Positions 8,545 to 17,492 of a stretch of DNA of 64,000 bases are shown piece after piece (the stretch's first letter is position 1; every line of letters begins with the position of its first letter). Below the pieces are notes generated by a model. The model did not search any database. It was not told the origin of the DNA and was given only the letters and a program-made list of their open reading frames with translations. The translations under genes were made by a program, and so were the position numbers. The DNA comes from Flammeovirga sp. OC4 (lineage in GTDB: Bacteria; Bacteroidota; Bacteroidia; Cytophagales; Flammeovirgaceae), in NCBI RefSeq assembly GCF_000812565.1, contig NZ_JTAM01000047.1, positions 1-64,000 of the forward strand. Reading direction: 5' to 3'.

Positions 8545-11500
8545 ATGAAGAATAAAATTCTACAACGACTCATGTTTATGTCTGCATTTGTACTGTTGAG
8601 CAGTATCAATATGCTAGCACAAGAAACATTAACTGTATCTGGTATAGTGACATCAAGCGATGATGGACTGCCAATGCCAGGTGTAAACGTCCTTATTCAA
8701 GGTTCTAGAAATGGTACAATCACAAATATGGATGGTAAATACGTTATCAGTGCAGCGCCAAATGATGCATTAGTATTTTCATTCATCGGTTATAAAACTG
8801 AAACTGTTGCGATTGGCGGTAGAACAAATATTGACTTTCTAATGAGTCAAGACCTTGAACAGTTGGATGAGGTAGTAGTGATGGGTTATGGTCAACAAGA
8901 GACAAAGACTATATCTGGTTCAGTGGCTACAGTAAAATCTGACGATTTAAATCAAAACACTCCAACTTCGGCATTAGAAGGTATGCAAGGTAGACTTGCC
9001 GGTGTATCTATTACATCAAATGGCGGTCCAGGTTCAACTCCTGATATTAAGATTAGAGGTACATCTACACTGAATAGTGGTACAGGTCCTTTATATGTAG
9101 TAGATGGTCAGCAAATGGATGATATCGGCCATATTAACCCAGAGGATATTGCTACAATGAGTGTTTTGAAAGATGGTGCTTCTGCGGCTATCTATGGTTC
9201 AAAATCTGCGAATGGTGTAATTATCATTACAACAAAAGAAGGTAAGGCAGGTAATACAAAAGTAAACGTAAATTTTGTACAAGGTTTCAATCATCTAGCG
9301 TCAAAAATTCCTGTTTCTAATACAAGACAAGCAAGAATTTTTGCTCAGGCAAGAAGAGGTAGAGATTTTGCAGATTTACCTGCAGATTCATTGTCGACGT
9401 TGTATAACCAAGATTATGACTACCAAGAAATGATTTCAAGAGTTGGTACAAGACAGCAAGTTAACCTTTCTTTAAGTGGAGGTAGCGATGATGCTAAATT
9501 CTATTGGAATACTGGTTTTATGAATCAGGATGGTGTAATTGTCAATTCGTACCAGCAAAGATTGAACACTACATTAAACTTGAACTTTAAGGTAGGTAAC
9601 TGGTTGAAATCGGGTGTAAGAGTTGTAGGTTCATATAATGAAAGCAATGGTCTAGCAACAGGTGCAGTATTTGGTCAAATCTCTACACACTACCCTTACC
9701 TTCCTGTACAAGATGCTGATGGTACATTTGTTCCTCAAACATCAAGTCAACAAAATATTTTGGCAGAAGCGTTGTTTACAGAGAAGAGAAGAAGAACCTA
9801 CCGTGGACAAATGTTTACGTATGGTGAAATTCAATTCCTTCCATCTCTGACATTCAAATCTACTTTAGGTGTGAACTTGAATTTGAGAAGAAATAATGAT
9901 TTCAACCCGACAATCGTACAGAAAGTGGGTCAAGCACCATCAGGTAATGAGGTTACTCAGTTAAACGTTAGTTTACAACAAGAAAACTTTATCACTTGGA
10001 CGCAAAACTTTGGAAACCATCATATTACTGCAATGGCAGGTATGCAGGTCCAAACATGGAATAATGAGTATGCTAAGTTTGAGTCAAGAACATTTAATAA
10101 CGATATCTTAAGTACGTTTAATAACGTGGAAGAATTAATATTAGGTCCTAAAAATACAAGAACAACGGCTACTGCTCATGCTTTAGTATCACAATACGGT
10201 CGTTTACAATATAACTTCAAAGAGAAATATTCATTGACAGCGACAGTGAGACGTGATGGTTCATCAAGATTTGGTAAGAATAACAAATACGGTGTTTTCC
10301 CAGGTGTATCAGTAGCATGGAGATTAGGAGATGAAACCTTCATGGAGCCATTAAAGCCAGTAGTGTCTAACTTGAAACTTCGTGCAGGTGTCTCTCAAAA
10401 TGGTAACGAAAGAATTCCTGATTTTGAAAGTAAAACACTTTATTCTCCAGGATTCCTATACAATGGTCAAAATGGTATTTCGATTTCTCAATTGGGTAAC
10501 CAAGACTTATTATGGGAAACAACACAACAAGCGTTCGTAGGTGCTGATTTTGGTTTCATGCAAGACAAAATTACAGTAAATGTAGATTACTATGAGAAAG
10601 TTACTTCAGATCTTCTATACAGTATTCCACTTCCTGCTGAAACAGGTTTTACAAGTATCAGAAGTAACATTGGTGAGATCAAAAACTCAGGTATTGAATT
10701 TAACATTTCTGCCAATATTATTAATAAGAAGAAGTTCAAATGGAGATCTTCATTTAACATTGCCACTAACGTAAATGAGGTAGTTAAATTAGCAGAGAAA
10801 GATGGTGAAATCATCCAAGGTGAATACATTATCCGTGAAGGTGGTGCAATTGGTGATTTCTATGGATTCACTGCCAACGGAGTATTCCAATATGATGAGT
10901 CCAATGCATTTGACCCTGATGGAAATCAGTTAACGCCAATTTTTGATGAAAATGGAAACTTCTCAAACTACGAATTGAATGGACAAGAGTATTCGGGTGA
11001 AATCAATCAGTTAAAATACAATAACAATGTATTGAAAGGTGGTGATGTACACTGGAAAGATCACAATGGTGACTTTAAAATTACTGCAGATGATGACCGT
11101 ACTGTACTCGGTAATGGATTTGCAGACTTCTATGGTGGTTTCTTCAACGAATTCAAATATAAAGGTATCACATTATCGATCTTATTTGACTACAATTTCG
11201 GAAACGATATCTACAAGAGATATGACCAAGTTAGAAACCAACGTATGGTAGGTACAGTGGTTCCAGGTCCAGAGCGTATCGAGAATGCATGGTTTGAGCA
11301 AGGTGATGTTGCAAAGTATCCAACTTTACAATCGAGTCGTGCTAAAGTGAATAATATTCCAGGCATCAACTCTTATTGGATTAGCCAAGCGGACTTCATC
11401 AAATTACGTTCAGTACGTATCGATTATAGATTACCTAAGAAATTGATGGATAGAGTCGGATTCATTTCAAACTTATCTTTCAATGCTTCAGCGCTGAACT

Positions 11501-11634
11501 TATTCACTTGGACCAACTTTGATGGTTACAATCCAGAATTAGGTACAAACGGAAATGCTTTAAAACCAGGTTTAGACAACTTGAGATACCCATTATCTCG
11601 TGAGTACATCATTGGTGTGAAAGCTAATTTTTAA
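8545..11634 (+). CDS. susC-like: SusC-family TonB-dependent outer-membrane transporter
   Basis: The 1029-residue protein imports oligosaccharides through the outer membrane with its SusD partner, using TonB energy. After a signal peptide ending near NMLAQ comes a carboxypeptidase-D-like domain (VSGIVTSSDDGLPMPGVNV, about 30-105), then the TonB-box-like stretch LDEVVVMGYG. A plug domain follows (LYVVDGQQMDD; SAAIYGSKSANGVIIITTK, about 115-230), then the 22-strand barrel to the C-terminal aromatic end IIGVKANF. Length is normal for the family. SusD starts 32 bases downstream, so they are co-transcribed. It is the only SusC in the window and probably the sole import route of this PUL part. Confidence 0.96.
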   Translation: MKNKILQRLMFMSAFVLLSSINMLAQETLTVSGIVTSSDDGLPMPGVNVLIQGSRNGTITNMDGKYVISAAPNDALVFSFIGYKTETVAIGGRTNIDFLMSQDLEQLDEVVVMGYGQQETKTISGSVATVKSDDLNQNTPTSALEGMQGRLAGVSITSNGGPGSTPDIKIRGTSTLNSGTGPLYVVDGQQMDDIGHINPEDIATMSVLKDGASAAIYGSKSANGVIIITTKEGKAGNTKVNVNFVQGFNHLASKIPVSNTRQARIFAQARRGRDFADLPADSLSTLYNQDYDYQEMISRVGTRQQVNLSLSGGSDDAKFYWNTGFMNQDGVIVNSYQQRLNTTLNLNFKVGNWLKSGVRVVGSYNESNGLATGAVFGQISTHYPYLPVQDADGTFVPQTSSQQNILAEALFTEKRRRTYRGQMFTYGEIQFLPSLTFKSTLGVNLNLRRNNDFNPTIVQKVGQAPSGNEVTQLNVSLQQENFITWTQNFGNHHITAMAGMQVQTWNNEYAKFESRTFNNDILSTFNNVEELILGPKNTRTTATAHALVSQYGRLQYNFKEKYSLTATVRRDGSSRFGKNNKYGVFPGVSVAWRLGDETFMEPLKPVVSNLKLRAGVSQNGNERIPDFESKTLYSPGFLYNGQNGISISQLGNQDLLWETTQQAFVGADFGFMQDKITVNVDYYEKVTSDLLYSIPLPAETGFTSIRSNIGEIKNSGIEFNISANIINKKKFKWRSSFNIATNVNEVVKLAEKDGEIIQGEYIIREGGAIGDFYGFTANGVFQYDESNAFDPDGNQLTPIFDENGNFSNYELNGQEYSGEINQLKYNNNVLKGGDVHWKDHNGDFKITADDDRTVLGNGFADFYGGFFNEFKYKGITLSILFDYNFGNDIYKRYDQVRNQRMVGTVVPGPERIENAWFEQGDVAKYPTLQSSRAKVNNIPGINSYWISQADFIKLRSVRIDYRLPKKLMDRVGFISNLSFNASALNLFTWTNFDGYNPELGTNGNALKPGLDNLRYPLSREYIIGVKANF

Positions 11635-11666
11635 TCTTTGTTAGGAAATTTAAAGAAATAAGAAAA

Positions 11667-13160
11667 ATGAAAATATTAGGTAATTTTCGATGGGGAGCCT
11701 CATTGTTGATCCCGATTTTTTTACTAGGTAGTTGTGATAGCCTATTGGATGTAGAGCCTGAAAGTCAGATTAGTGAAGCACTATTTTGGAAGACAGATAA
11801 AGATGTCAATTCTGGTGTAGCTGCAATTTATGATGCTGCTCAGAAAGCTTACGGTAAGAAATATTTTATTTGGGGAGAGTTAAGATCAGATAACTTCCAG
11901 CCGATCCCAAGTGGTAATAACGATGCTGGTTTACAGTTGATGACCAACGGTCTTACGGACCAAAATGAAGACGTAAGTGGTTGGACAAATATCTATAATA
12001 TGATATTGAAAGCTAATATTGCGATCAATGCAATTAAGGCTAACGATATTTCTGGAGATATTGATAACTATTTAGGTCAAGCACACGCATTAAGAGCATT
12101 TGCTTACTTTGACCTAGTAAGAGCGTATGGTGATGTACCGCTTTACTTGGAGCAAATCACGGGAGTGAATGATAATATTTTCCGTGAAAAAACTTCAGGA
12201 GAGCAAATTATGCAAGAGGTGATTATTCCTGATATGTTAGAAGCAGAAAGGTTAATTACCACACAAAAAGACAAAGCAACTTTCTCAAAAGCAGCGGTAT
12301 ACTGTTTACAAGCAGAAATTTACATGTACCTGGGTGAGAACCAAAAAGCAAAAGATTGTTTGGATAAATTAGAGGCGTTTAATGATTACAGCTTAACATC
12401 TGAACCATTGGAATTCCATGCATTATTTAGAAATGAGTTGCCAAGTGCTGAAGTTCCAGAAGATTTACAGGAAAATGGTCCTGAATTAATTTTCTCTATC
12501 GTTTACAATATCGATGAAGATTTGAATCAAGCGGGTATTTATGGTATTTTCTGGCCTGGTACTCCAACTTATGGTATTTCTGCTCTACTTGAGGAAAAAT
12601 GGTTAAGTACGTTCCCTTCAGATTCTGCTGAATTTGTAACAAAATACCCTGATTTTACGGTAGTCAACAAAGATGAAGAAGGTAATTTAATGTATGGCGA
12701 TTATCAACGATTTGGTCAACTTATTGAAGAAGCAAAAATCCCTGGTGAAAGAAGATACGCAAAGTATAATACAACAAACTATCCTACAAGAGATGACGAT
12801 ACGGATATTGTAGTATACAGATATGGAGGAATGTTATTATTGAAAGCTGAGGCTGAAGCAAAGTTAGGAAATTCTCAGGCAGCAGTAGATTTGGTAAACC
12901 GTATCAGAGCAGCACGTCAATTACCACAAATCAATATAGCAGACTATCCAACTCAAGAAGCAGTGCTTAATGTAGTGTTGGATGAACGTCAGTTTGAATT
13001 GTTTGCTGAAGGTGAAAGATGGCACGACTTAAGAAGAAATAACAAGGCAGTGGAAGTTTTAGGACCTATCAACGGACAGACTGAAGATAAACTTTTGTTC
13101 CCGATTTTCTTCGAACACTTAGTAGAAAATCCTAACCTAACACAAACAGAAGGTTACTAA
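11667..13160 (+). CDS. susD-like: SusD/RagB-family surface glycan-binding lipoprotein
   Basis: This 497-residue lipoprotein forms the lid over the SusC pore and binds incoming oligosaccharide. The lipobox LLGSC puts the lipidated cysteine at residue 23, followed by the typical SLLDVEPESQISEALFWKT start. The TPR-like ALRAFAYFDLVRAYGDVPL segment and the C-terminal ELFAEGERWHDLRRNNKA signature are family hallmarks. Length is normal. It lies 32 bases after SusC; a stem-loop at 13207-13233 separates it from the next gene and may lower expression of that gene. Confidence 0.95.
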   Translation: MKILGNFRWGASLLIPIFLLGSCDSLLDVEPESQISEALFWKTDKDVNSGVAAIYDAAQKAYGKKYFIWGELRSDNFQPIPSGNNDAGLQLMTNGLTDQNEDVSGWTNIYNMILKANIAINAIKANDISGDIDNYLGQAHALRAFAYFDLVRAYGDVPLYLEQITGVNDNIFREKTSGEQIMQEVIIPDMLEAERLITTQKDKATFSKAAVYCLQAEIYMYLGENQKAKDCLDKLEAFNDYSLTSEPLEFHALFRNELPSAEVPEDLQENGPELIFSIVYNIDEDLNQAGIYGIFWPGTPTYGISALLEEKWLSTFPSDSAEFVTKYPDFTVVNKDEEGNLMYGDYQRFGQLIEEAKIPGERRYAKYNTTNYPTRDDDTDIVVYRYGGMLLLKAEAEAKLGNSQAAVDLVNRIRAARQLPQINIADYPTQEAVLNVVLDERQFELFAEGERWHDLRRNNKAVEVLGPINGQTEDKLLFPIFFEHLVENPNLTQTEGY

Positions 13161-13206
13161 ACACTATTGGCTTGATCTAAATTACTTTAGTTAGGTTTAA
13201 AAAATA

Positions 13207-13233
13207 GGGAGTGATCCTAATAAAGTCACTCCC
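13207..13233 (+). terminator. Hairpin after SusD, partial terminator or RNA-stability element
   Basis: GGGAGTGA and TCACTCCC form a perfect 8-bp stem with an 11-base loop. The following sequence is only partly T-rich, and a further gene with the same orientation starts 64 bases later, so it may attenuate and not fully stop transcription. Confidence 0.5.
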
Positions 13234-13296
13234 ATTGCTAAATCTATTTTTTGAATAAGCCATATATTTTACTTTAAGACTTAAAATTTGATAGAA

Positions 13297-13989
13297 ATGA
13301 AAGGTTTTATAAATAAATTAAAGAATATCTTATTACTGGGCGTAGTAGTATTGTCTGCTGCTAGTTGTGATTTAGCCCTACAAAGAGAATGGGAATATGT
13401 CAAAGAGCCAGTTGGTAACCAACCTACAGGTTTGACAGCAATGGAGTGGCTTACGATGATCAATACGGACACCACTTATAATGAAACAGATGGAACTCCA
13501 CAATTTGAATATTTGACTGAAGCGATTGAATTAACAGGTATGTCAGATGTTTATGGTGATGTAAATTCGGAAAAAACATTTTTTATATTAACCAACCAAG
13601 CCATGAAAGTATTGATCAAAGACGCAACGGGGTCAGATCAAACACCTTTGGCAGATATGGATGTTGAAGTATTGAAAAGAGCATTACAGTACCATATTGT
13701 GACAGTGAAATTGGGTCAAAATGATATCCCGAAAAACGATTTCCATTTTTACTATGAGACACTTTTAGAAGGTGAGGATGGAGAAATCGAAATCGCAAAA
13801 AGACTTTTCAGTCAAAAAATGAGAATTAACTCTGATATTCCACGTCCAAGTCTTCCAGCAATTAAGACGAAGATGCCATCTACTCGTAAAGGTGTGGAAG
13901 TGTTCGCACACAACTATATCTTCACTAACGGAATTGGTCATCAGTTAAATTCATACGTAAGAAAAGCTCCTTTCTGGAGTAATGACTAA
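13297..13989 (+). CDS. Fasciclin (FAS1)-like lipoprotein of the SusCD operon
   Basis: The ATG at 13297 is preferred over an in-frame TTG three codons upstream, giving 230 residues. A signal peptide with lipobox LSAASC makes it a lipoprotein. The body resembles a single fasciclin domain: LTEAIELTGMSDVY, then KTFFILTNQAMKVLI, then LKRALQYHIV, and a closing segment with VFAHNYIFTNGIGHQLNSYV. Fasciclin-like lipoproteins often follow SusC/SusD in marine Bacteroidota and are thought to act as accessory surface glycan-binding or adhesion proteins. The operon position supports that role. A strong terminator at 14054-14085 closes the unit. The domain call is moderate because FAS1 is a divergent fold. 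Confidence 0.65.
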   Translation: MKGFINKLKNILLLGVVVLSAASCDLALQREWEYVKEPVGNQPTGLTAMEWLTMINTDTTYNETDGTPQFEYLTEAIELTGMSDVYGDVNSEKTFFILTNQAMKVLIKDATGSDQTPLADMDVEVLKRALQYHIVTVKLGQNDIPKNDFHFYYETLLEGEDGEIEIAKRLFSQKMRINSDIPRPSLPAIKTKMPSTRKGVEVFAHNYIFTNGIGHQLNSYVRKAPFWSND

Positions 13990-14053
13990 GCTTTTATAGT
14001 GTAAGTTACTTTTGACTAAAAAAGTAGCAAACCATTTTAAATATAGCTAGAGA

Positions 14054-14085
14054 GGCAGACAGAAATGTCTGCCTTTTCTATTTTC
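14054..14085 (+). terminator. Rho-independent terminator closing the SusCD operon
   Basis: GGCAGACA / TGTCTGCC form a perfect 8-bp stem with a GAAA loop, followed by TTTTCTATTTTCTTT. Confidence 0.85.
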
Positions 14086-14099
14086 TTTAAGAGTAAAGG

Positions 14100-14175
14100 T
14101 ACAGGGTGTTTCGTAGACCCATAATTTAAATTATTGAGCACAGTATTTTATCCTGTTTCTTTTGTCCTAGTATTT
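14100..14175. repeat. Shortened copy of the GTGTTTCGTA palindromic repeat
   Basis: GGTGTTTCGTAGACCCATAA at the left matches the copy starting near 50295, and the right end (TTTTGTCCTAGTATTTAC) matches that element's right arm near 50510-50528. The centre is missing compared with that copy. It sits between the SusCD terminator and GH78. Confidence 0.55.
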
Positions 14176-14241
14176 ACGAACCACATCTCTTAATTCTTTC
14201 CTCTTAACTCCTACTCATTCCTCAAAATTTCAATTACAACA

Positions 14242-17085
14242 ATGAAAAATAGTTATTTAATAGCGTTATTCGTTATGCTTATTGGGTGTAGTCCCAAAAT
14301 GCAGCAACAGCATTTGCCTATCGAATTCAAATCCTTGAAATGTAATTCCATCAGTCAACCGATGGGTTTAGATACACCTTACCCTGCTTTTTCATGGGAG
14401 GTGGAAGCTTCCGGTTATAACAAAAAGCAATCGGCCTATCAGCTAATAGTGGCCAGTTCTTTAGAAAAATTAAATGAAGAAAAGGCTGATATTTGGAATG
14501 ATGGTAAAATACAAACGGATCAAACTTCTTATATTCAATACAACGGCAAAAAACTAAAACCCTTCCAAACGTATTATTGGAAAGTGAAAATATGGGATGA
14601 AAATGGAGTCGCTTCTGATTGGTCATCTGCGACATCCTTCGAAATGGGATTGATGAGTGAGCAGAATTGGGGTGATTCAAAATGGTTAACCGTAAAAGAC
14701 AATCGAAAATCAGAGCACCGATTCAGACCTTATAAAACTGGAAGAATGAAAAAACCATTATCGGTAACGAGTCAGCCAGCTGGATATTTCAGAAATGAAA
14801 TTGAAACTCCAAAAGAAATCCAAAGTGCCAGAGCTTATGTTTGCGGATTGGGGTATTATGAATTGTATTTGAATGGAAATAAAGTAGGAAATCATGTTTT
14901 AGATCCTGCTCCATCTAATTATGATAAGCAGGCGTATTATGTTGCTTATGATGTTACGGAACAATTGAAAAAGGGAAAAAATGCAATTGGAGCCATTGTA
15001 GGTAATGGTTTTTATGGTCAAAATATTTCGTGGAAACGCGATCCTGAATCAGAAAGAGATTTGTCGTATGGAATGCCCGCTTTTCGTTTGTTGGTAAATG
15101 TCACTTATAAAGATAAAACCACCTCAACTTATTATTCTGATGAAAGTTGGAAGGCTACAACAGGACCTATCGTTTTTGATAATATTTATGGTGGGGAAAC
15201 CTATGATGCAAGGTATGAAATAGAAGGATGGAATAAGCAAGGTTTTAATGATGCAGATTGGGCTTCAGTAAATATTGAACAGCCTAAAGTGGGTAAAATT
15301 AATGCACAATTAATGCCTCCAATCCGAGTTTTAAAAGAGTTAGAGGCTCAAAAGATTTTCAAGGCTCCAAATGGTGATTGGATTGTGGATTTTGGGCAAA
15401 ATATAGCTGGTTGGATTAAAATTAATATTTCAGAAGAAGAAGGTAAACTCATAGATATAATTACAACAGAAGCCTTAACCCAAGATGGAAAAGATGTATA
15501 TCCGGGTTCAACAGGAGGTGGTGCCAATGGGATGAAGCAAAATTACAAATACATCAGTAACGGCAAAGAAAATCAAGAATGGGCTCCTAAATTTTCATAC
15601 CATGGTTTTCGATATGCTAAAATCAGCGGTTTGAAAAATAAGCCGGAAATTGGAACAATTAAAGCGGAATTAGTAGCGACTGATATTGAGGAGAAAGGTA
15701 GTTTTACATGTTCTGATACCCTATTGAATAAGATGCACGACATCAGTAAATGGACCATTGTTGATAATATTCATGGTATTCCAGAAGATTGTCCGCATAG
15801 AGAAAAATGTGGTTGGCTAGGTGATGCTCATGCTTTTTGTGAATACGCTTTGTACAATTATGAAATGGATGAATTTTATAAAAAATACATGGTCGATATC
15901 CGCACGCAGATGAAAACCGTGAAAGGACACAACAATCCTGAAGAGACATTCAAAGCCCCTACAATGATTGCCCCCGGAAAGCGTACTTCAACGATCGCGA
16001 AATTGGATTGGGGTGTGGCTACGATTTATTTGCCTTGGTATAATTATTTGTATTACGGTGATTCTTCTATCGTAAAAGAGTATTATGAAGATATGAAAGG
16101 CTTGACCAACTATTATCTTTCATTCAAAAATGAAAAAGGCATTATTGATAATGGAATGGGGGATTGGTGTCCGCCGAATTGGGATAGAAAAAGAAATCCA
16201 AAAGCTATGGAATGCGACCCAGTGATTTCAGCCAATGCTTATTTCTATGATATTTTAGGCATTATGAACAAGTTTGCCACTTTGGTTGATGATCAAAAGT
16301 ACGCGACTCAACTTCAAAAAGAACAAGAAGAATTACAAAAGGCCTTCAGTCAAGAATATATGCAAGATAAGGCGGGGCATAAATGGTACGGAAGTCAAAC
16401 CGCTACCGTGATGGCCTTGCAATTTGGTATGGTTTCCGAAGAACATATTACTTCAGTTTTAGATGGTTTAGAATACAATATTGAGGTTGAAAAAGGAGGA
16501 CATCATTCCACTGGTATTCATGGCAATCGCTATATTTATTCCGTTTTGAGTAAATACAACAAAGCCAATTTAGCCTATAAAATCCTTACCATTCCCACTT
16601 TCCCAAGCCAAACTTATGTGATGAACTACGGTTTTACCACTTGGCCAGAACGTCAGTTTGAATGGGAGACAATGCCAGGATTATCCAATTCCTTAAACCA
16701 CCCAATGCACAGTGGATTTTCCGCCTACTTTTTTGAAGGCATCGGCGGTCTAAAACCTACTTTTGAACAAGCCGGTTACAAGACATTTACCGTAGATCCT
16801 ACTTTCCCTGATCAAATCACATACGCCAACGTAAGTGTACCCACTCGTTATGGTGCAGTGACAAACAATTGGAAAATGGAAGGAGGAGCTCTTCATATGG
16901 AATTAAAAGTACCGTTCAATACTACCGCTGAAATCATTCTTTCTCCAGAAGAAAAAGAAAGCTTGAGCGTATATAAAAATGGAAATAATCAATTACTCAA
17001 TCCTGTTTTTAAGGAAGGTAATTTGATGTTGGGTTCCGGAAATTATGTAGTCAAATACAACAAAGATTCGGATACGGCTTTATAG
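14242..17085 (+). CDS. GH78 alpha-L-rhamnosidase, lipoprotein
   Basis: The 947-residue enzyme should release terminal alpha-L-rhamnose. Lipobox MLIGC gives a lipidated Cys16. An N-terminal Ig-like domain (CNSISQPMGLDTPYPAFSWE, about 30-140) precedes the lectin-like Bac_rhamnosid_N domain (YVCGLGYYELYLNGNKVG, from about 185). The (alpha/alpha)6 barrel holds the GH78 signature PEDCPHREKCGWLGDAH (residues about 514-530), the segment with the general acid; TWPERQFEWETMPGLSNSLN follows. The C-terminal beta domain ends near residue 940. Length and domain order are normal. In ulvan loci GH78 works after lyases and sulfatases to free rhamnose. It is flanked by palindromic repeats and seems to be transcribed alone. 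Confidence 0.93.
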   Translation: MKNSYLIALFVMLIGCSPKMQQQHLPIEFKSLKCNSISQPMGLDTPYPAFSWEVEASGYNKKQSAYQLIVASSLEKLNEEKADIWNDGKIQTDQTSYIQYNGKKLKPFQTYYWKVKIWDENGVASDWSSATSFEMGLMSEQNWGDSKWLTVKDNRKSEHRFRPYKTGRMKKPLSVTSQPAGYFRNEIETPKEIQSARAYVCGLGYYELYLNGNKVGNHVLDPAPSNYDKQAYYVAYDVTEQLKKGKNAIGAIVGNGFYGQNISWKRDPESERDLSYGMPAFRLLVNVTYKDKTTSTYYSDESWKATTGPIVFDNIYGGETYDARYEIEGWNKQGFNDADWASVNIEQPKVGKINAQLMPPIRVLKELEAQKIFKAPNGDWIVDFGQNIAGWIKINISEEEGKLIDIITTEALTQDGKDVYPGSTGGGANGMKQNYKYISNGKENQEWAPKFSYHGFRYAKISGLKNKPEIGTIKAELVATDIEEKGSFTCSDTLLNKMHDISKWTIVDNIHGIPEDCPHREKCGWLGDAHAFCEYALYNYEMDEFYKKYMVDIRTQMKTVKGHNNPEETFKAPTMIAPGKRTSTIAKLDWGVATIYLPWYNYLYYGDSSIVKEYYEDMKGLTNYYLSFKNEKGIIDNGMGDWCPPNWDRKRNPKAMECDPVISANAYFYDILGIMNKFATLVDDQKYATQLQKEQEELQKAFSQEYMQDKAGHKWYGSQTATVMALQFGMVSEEHITSVLDGLEYNIEVEKGGHHSTGIHGNRYIYSVLSKYNKANLAYKILTIPTFPSQTYVMNYGFTTWPERQFEWETMPGLSNSLNHPMHSGFSAYFFEGIGGLKPTFEQAGYKTFTVDPTFPDQITYANVSVPTRYGAVTNNWKMEGGALHMELKVPFNTTAEIILSPEEKESLSVYKNGNNQLLNPVFKEGNLMLGSGNYVVKYNKDSDTAL

Positions 17086-17095
17086 TATTTGAGTG

Positions 17096-17241
17096 TTTCG
17101 TACACCATAGTTAAAACTATGGGCAGGTGATACAGTAACCTTATCAAGACTAAAGTCTTGAAGGTTTATAACGAAGGCAACATTTTGGTGTTGGTGGAGT
17201 CAGTATCACTTGCCCATAACTTTAGCTATGGTGTACGTTTT
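17096..17241. repeat. Long imperfect palindrome (about 145 bases) with nested hairpin
   Basis: The left arm CGTACACCATAGTTAAAACT (continuing ATGGGCAGGTGATA) pairs with the right arm ending TAGCTATGGTGTACG. Inside is a second hairpin, ATCAAGAC / GTCTTGA. The start GTGTTTCGTACACCATA resembles the elements at 14100 and 50295, so all three look like one dispersed family. It lies just after the GH78 stop codon. Confidence 0.7.
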
Positions 17242-17379
17242 TTTCCTATTTTACCTCATCTATTCAGAGAAGATATGTGCTAAAAACAATTATTCTTCCC
17301 CCATTCACCTCTCCAATAATACCAAAAACAAGAAGAATAATTTCTACACTATTTTACCTTTAGTTTGGATTATTTTACA

Positions 17380-17410
17380 GTTGTAAAGTGCTGATTTACT
17401 GTTATAATTG
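17380..17410 (+). promoter_or_regulatory. Candidate promoter for the GH3-lyase-GH2 operon
   Basis: GTTG ending at 17383 and TATAATTG at 17403-17410 are separated by 19 bases, one mismatch from TAnnTTTG. The chosen GH3 start is 83 bases downstream. Confidence 0.35.
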
Positions 17411-17492
17411 TGATAGGTCAAAACTGTCGAAAAGACAATTATTACTTGACAAGAAGAGAGAAACAAAGGCGACATTTTTTAATGACATTGAT

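Noticed and set aside
17388-17492. Upstream GTG start of the GH3 gene
   Set aside because: The extra 35 residues are polar and precede an obvious signal peptide; the ATG at 17493 fits export.
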